Assembly: GCA_002794735.1 (NCBI GenBank)
Contig: NBAZ01000001.1
Location: 1,798,001-1,862,000, forward strand
DNA from: Pyrrhoderma lamaoense
Taxonomy: Eukaryota; Basidiomycota; Agaricomycetes; Hymenochaetales; Hymenochaetaceae
Length of the DNA: 64,000 bases
Direction: 5' to 3'
The notes beneath the pieces were generated by a model. It did no database searches. It saw only the letters and a list, made by a program, of their open reading frames with translations, and was not told where the DNA came from. Made by a program: the position numbers and the translations under genes. Positions 59,175-64,000 of the stretch are shown here, piece by piece. The first letter of the stretch is position 1; the number at the start of each line of letters is the position of its first letter.

Positions 59175-62167
59175 ATGACGTCCTCGCTAATTAAGACTCT
59201 ACTTCAACCACCAAGCAAAGTAGAATCAGAAAAGTATGCTACTGCGGTACTCAACTCCTCTTTTTCTACTCTCGCACTGGTAGAGTCTGGTGATGTATTC
59301 TCTGACGCTTTACGTTCTGCGCAAGCAAACGCCAATGAATTACATACTCAGGTGCATTATCCGCGTACAAATGTCAGTACCGGTCTAACATAATCTCCCC
59401 TAGCTCAGCTTGATCAGTCACAAACTGGAATCAACAAATACATCAAGGAAACCCGTGAAGTTGCAAAAGAACACTTAGTTTCTGCTCAGGAGTTATCCCT
59501 TTTAAGACATTCTCTCGCTGACGAAGTTAATGGCCTTTCTGAAGAACTTGACTCTTCTTTGGCTGAAGGTACAGGACCTTCTTTGCTCGAAGAGATTGAA
59601 AGTCTGCATCGGAATCTTAAGGAATTACAGAGTGTCAAAGATTATGTTAAAATCATTCATAGAGCACTGGAACTCAGGTACATCCTTTTAGTTGTTCAAT
59701 GGATCGACTGCTAAAGAAGAAACATAGTGAACGAGCAATAAAGCATTTTGAAAAGATGCCTGTGACAGAGGCTATTTCAGAGGCATCTGTTTCTGACTAT
59801 GTCTTGTTACAACGTCTGGTTGACGCTGTAGAACACATGTCTTCTAGTGTTCAAAAGAATACAGAGCAGGACTTGAAATTGTACTCGTATCTGAACAGTC
59901 TAGTAGAAAAGACCTGGTCAAGTATGAGGGAGGCACTCTCATCGTGAGTTTATTCAAAACGTTCTACGATCAATATACTAATACTTCGTAGAATTCTTCT
60001 TTCCGCAGCAGAAGGTCTTCGTTGGCCCATGCCGATGAATTATTCTGCTTCTGACGTCAATGTACGCAAGACCTTTGAGAAAGCTTTTGCAAATTTATTA
60101 AAATTACAAGAACTGTGAGTCTTAATCATCAATAATCTAGTTTGAGGCTTATGGGAACTAGTGGGGAAAACCTAAGAAAGGGGGGACCTACGTCGAGCAA
60201 CTATGTATATCCGATCCAAGCTCTTGTTCGTCCCATCGCTTTACGGTTCAAGTATCACTTTGAGGGCACAAGGCAGACCAACAGGCCAGATAAGGTACAG
60301 TCTTCGATATCAAATATGGTGATCATATCTTGATTAGTACTTTCTCTAGCCTGAATGGTACTTTGCGCACATTCTAAATGCATCCCATGAGCATCGACTC
60401 TTTTTTGAAAACGTCATCCAAAAACTACTACAAACCTCGAGATATAACAAAATAGATGCCTGGGTGCGTAATCAAGTTGCAACATATTGAAATTACAGAC
60501 GGTGACTTCTTTCTCTATCAGCGCGAATTTACTCGATTGCTTTTGCCATTACTTTCTCGAAAGATTAAACATTCTATGCCACTCTTACTGCCTCATCCCC
60601 CGCTCCTTGCTCATACGGTCTATCAAGCTCTAGCATTTGACAATGCACTACGAGATTTAGGATTCAATCTCGATCATACACTTGAGAGCAACAAGGAAGG
60701 TACAACTGTGTGGGAAGGCACTAGTGACTTTATACTTGATAATAAAGATTGGTTTGATGCCTGGCTAGAGGGAGAGCGTAAATGTAAGTTAATCCCTCTT
60801 ACTATAAGCTAAACATAAATCTGAGCGATCTGTCACCTTAGTTGTTGAGAATCTTTATAATGAAATACTCATAGCTCCAGATGCATGGCAGATATCGGCT
60901 GATACGGATGACAATGCAGCTTCTGATCGAGAAGTAAGGCCTACAAACTCAGCACGGCGTGTCAAGGCTCTAGTAGAACAAATTACAGGTAAGCTGTTGT
61001 GCTGTAGATATGGAGCTACCCAAAATAATCCTTTGTAGATAGGTATAGAGCATTACCACGTTTTTTGCACAGGACACGTTTCTTGATTAGTGTGCAGCTA
61101 CCTATACTGGAGCTGTACCACACCAGAATATCGGAATCCCTCGACGCTTTTGAGACACTGTCCTCATACCTTATTCGTGCTGTGCCTGGGGCCCTTTCTG
61201 GGCAGTCTACTCGCGGAAATGATTCGAAAAGTATAACATCTGGTGTCGAGGGTTCTCAACGGCTTGTCAAAGCATACGTCAGTGCTAGATGGATGTCATC
61301 CGTTCTGTCTACGTGGGGGGAGGATATGGTTTGTAGATTTACCATGTTATGGTCTTTGTCTGTTCTCTGATCACTTTTTTTTTACTGATAGTTTTTCCTT
61401 GAATTATGGCATGAGATCTGTGAAAGATCGTCCTTAAGATCTCGGGTGGAAAATGTTAACTCCTTACCGAATCCAAACTCTTTGAAGGAGGACGAAACCA
61501 TCTTTGAAGAGCTGGTCGTTCAGTATAAAAAGCTCGCTGAACGAGCTGAGACAATGATTTTGAAGCAAATAACTGGTGAAGTAGAAGCAGATCTAAAGGC
61601 ACATTTGATAAGGTGCTTGTATCATAACTCATTGTCTGGCAATATGACTGACAAGGTTATTACATCAGGCAACCCACCACCCCAACAAGCGAAGAAGAGA
61701 CTATATCACAAACTCTGTTGAGCCCTATTGCTCGTCTTTCGTCTCATCTTTCATTTCTTGCTAAGAATCTTCCAGCGCCTACCGCTATCAGTTTCTACAA
61801 ACGGATTACAGAACATATCGCTTCGCATATATTACAACGTCAGGTACTTTATCGTGGACGAAACAAGCTATCAGCACAGGGAGGGCGTATAGTACTGGAG
61901 GAAGCGAATTTGTGGCTCGAAGCGAGTCGTATAGCTCTAAGTCCTACCGGATTGAGAAGAGTGGAAGGGCCGTGGGAACGTCTATTGGAAGCAGGGCGTT
62001 TATTGAGCTTAGAAGGAGACATGTTCCAAAGGTTGACTAAAGTGGTTGAAATTGGCAATGCAGAGGAGTACGATAAAATTGCAGAACTCGTGGGGATCAA
62101 TGAACTTGGTCAAGAAGAAATTGTGGAAGTTCTTAGTGCCCGTGAAGATCAAACGAGACTGGATTAG
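59175..62167 (+). CDS. RINT1/Tip20-family tethering subunit (Dsl1 complex)
   Basis: Peripheral ER protein that tethers Golgi-derived COPI vesicles. Start MTSSLIKTLLQPPSKVESEK, with N-terminal coiled coil (LLEEIESLHRNLKELQSVKD). The RINT1/TIP1 region follows: VSDYVLLQRLVDAVEHMSSS, AAEGLRWPMPMNYSASDV, YPIQALVRPIALRFKYHFEG, PEWYFAHILNASHEHRLFFE, REFTRLLLPLLSRKI and LAHTVYQALAFDNALRDLGF. Then VWEGTSDFILDNKDWFDAWL, RVKALVEQITDRYRALP and FLISVQLPILELYHTRISES. The C-terminal helices are TETTERAE-like (KLAERAETMILKQITGEVEA), FYKRITEHIASHILQRQVLY and DKIAELVGINELGQEEIVEV. TAG at 62165-62167. At least eleven exons, no certain frameshift. About 790 residues. Confidence 0.87.
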
Positions 62168-62389
62168 ACCACAGATAAACTTGAAGTGGGACGTCTTCAG
62201 TCCTGTAGTTACATACCATCGTCAATATTATATAAGTACATAATGTCCTTTTTGGATCAATGATTAACGATTACACCAACACGTGTCTATGACGATAGAA
62301 ATCGCGCATATACTCAGTTACTATGATACACTGCATAATCTCATTCTCATACAACGTATATTCGCTGGTTCATCCCTTACGACATCAGT

Positions 62390-63439
<1,050 letters not shown>

Positions 63440-63742
63440 GAAAGGATGGTTCATGTTAACTTGATAATTCATGTTTATAAAATAAAAGAGAGAATGTAAC
63501 AATATAAATCTGGTGAAAGGCTTACTACTCTCAATACTATCTATGAGGGGGCGCATAATGTAACGAGTACCTAGTATTATAAGTATAAGAGAGACTGTAG
63601 AGTATAAAATAGTACCGTACATTCTGATTACGTATGTTTTTGACTAATAGGTACGCGTAAACGTGACTTGCACGTGACCGTGGCTAGCAATTGTTTCAAT
63701 CCCAGATTGAATCTGAGATACTCCACCTTATCCTGAATAGTC
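63440..63742. other. Intergenic
   Basis: AT-rich spacer of about 300 bp. No gene seen. Confidence 0.45.
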
Positions 63743-64000
63743 ATGGCATCATCCTCATTCCCTGATCCAGTTTTCGAATCGTTGCTGAGTAAACTTGCAC
63801 ATGCACTGGAAGTAAGCCAAAACTCGGACTCAATACATAACACGACAATCCGCCAAAATCTCTTCAATGCAGTTAGTATGACTCCAGTATATTCAATTCG
63901 GAGTATTTTGGCTCATCGTCGCTTAAATACCTGATTAGGCAACCGACTTTAAGAATAGTTTGAATAAGGCAAAGGAGATCGCAAATACCCTCCCTGGTGG
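63743..64000 (+). CDS. Probable Mediator subunit 9-like protein, 3' partial
   Basis: Start MASSSFPDPVFESLLSKLAH. Exon 1 ends at 63871 (LFNA) and the next exon starts at 63939 (ATDFKNSLNKAKEIANTLPG), running off the window. The block KEIANTLPGG in a short helical protein resembles fungal MED9, a middle-module Mediator subunit in the nucleus. The call rests on about 60 residues, so the family is likely but not certain. Confidence 0.5.

Overview
The window is nuclear DNA of a basidiomycete fungus, most likely an agaricomycete. I see about 28 protein genes in 64 kb (roughly one per 2.3 kb). They lie on both strands, have many short GT-AG introns of about 50-60 nt, and have AT-rich spacers. The content fits a filamentous fungus: a CSL transcription factor, a HapX iron regulator, an F-box family protein of basidiomycete type, a fungal Sls1, a GIT1-like permease and a MED9-like Mediator subunit. 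The exact species cannot be named from the sequence. I saw no tRNA, rRNA, CRISPR array, viral segment or intact transposon.

Layout. 1-8.3 kb (+): CSL transcription factor (5' end missing), pyruvate kinase, type II membrane glycosyltransferase. 9.1-15.5 kb: ribulose-phosphate 3-epimerase (-) diverging from an F-box gene (+), then XRCC2-like recombinase (-) diverging from SLX9 (+). 15.7-23.1 kb (-): a large coiled-coil protein of unknown role, an SLC35F-type membrane carrier and a stand-alone adenylation enzyme. 25.0-27.5 kb (+): a PPR protein. 28.1-33.8 kb (-): HapX, then eIF3b. 36.0-42.2 kb (+): GIT1-like permease, mitochondrial Sls1. 42.3-47.1 kb: SPB1 (-) diverging from ELP4 (+). 47.3-50.6 kb (-): Vps20/CHMP6, a small probable GPI-anchored protein, COX subunit VIa. 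51.3-54.5 kb (+): acyl-protein thioesterase, CCA-adding enzyme. 54.6-58.7 kb (-): FG nucleoporin Nup57/Nup54, HAD-type 5'-nucleotidase, beta-carbonic anhydrase. 59.2-64.0 kb (+): RINT1/Tip20, glucose-6-phosphate 1-epimerase and the start of a MED9-like gene.

The genes are mostly housekeeping and do not form one pathway cluster. Themes that recur are ribosome and tRNA biogenesis (SLX9, SPB1, ELP4, CCA1, eIF3b), mitochondrial function (Sls1, COX13, the PPR protein) and vesicle traffic (Vps20, RINT1). HapX is the main regulator, and its upstream region carries clustered GATA sites that suggest iron-dependent control.

Two features cut across genes. First, about 25 places show an otherwise well-conserved gene losing frame by one missing base, almost always in a homopolymer. 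I read these as consensus errors of the assembly rather than 12 or more pseudogenes, and gene ends given below assume this. Second, several genes contain very short internal exons (13-26 nt), one gene has a start codon alone in its coding exon, and one intron appears to be GC-AG. I found no convincing undescribed biological system. The best candidates for new biology are the small repeat-bearing surface protein at 48.6-49.3 kb and the coiled-coil protein at 15.7-18.3 kb.
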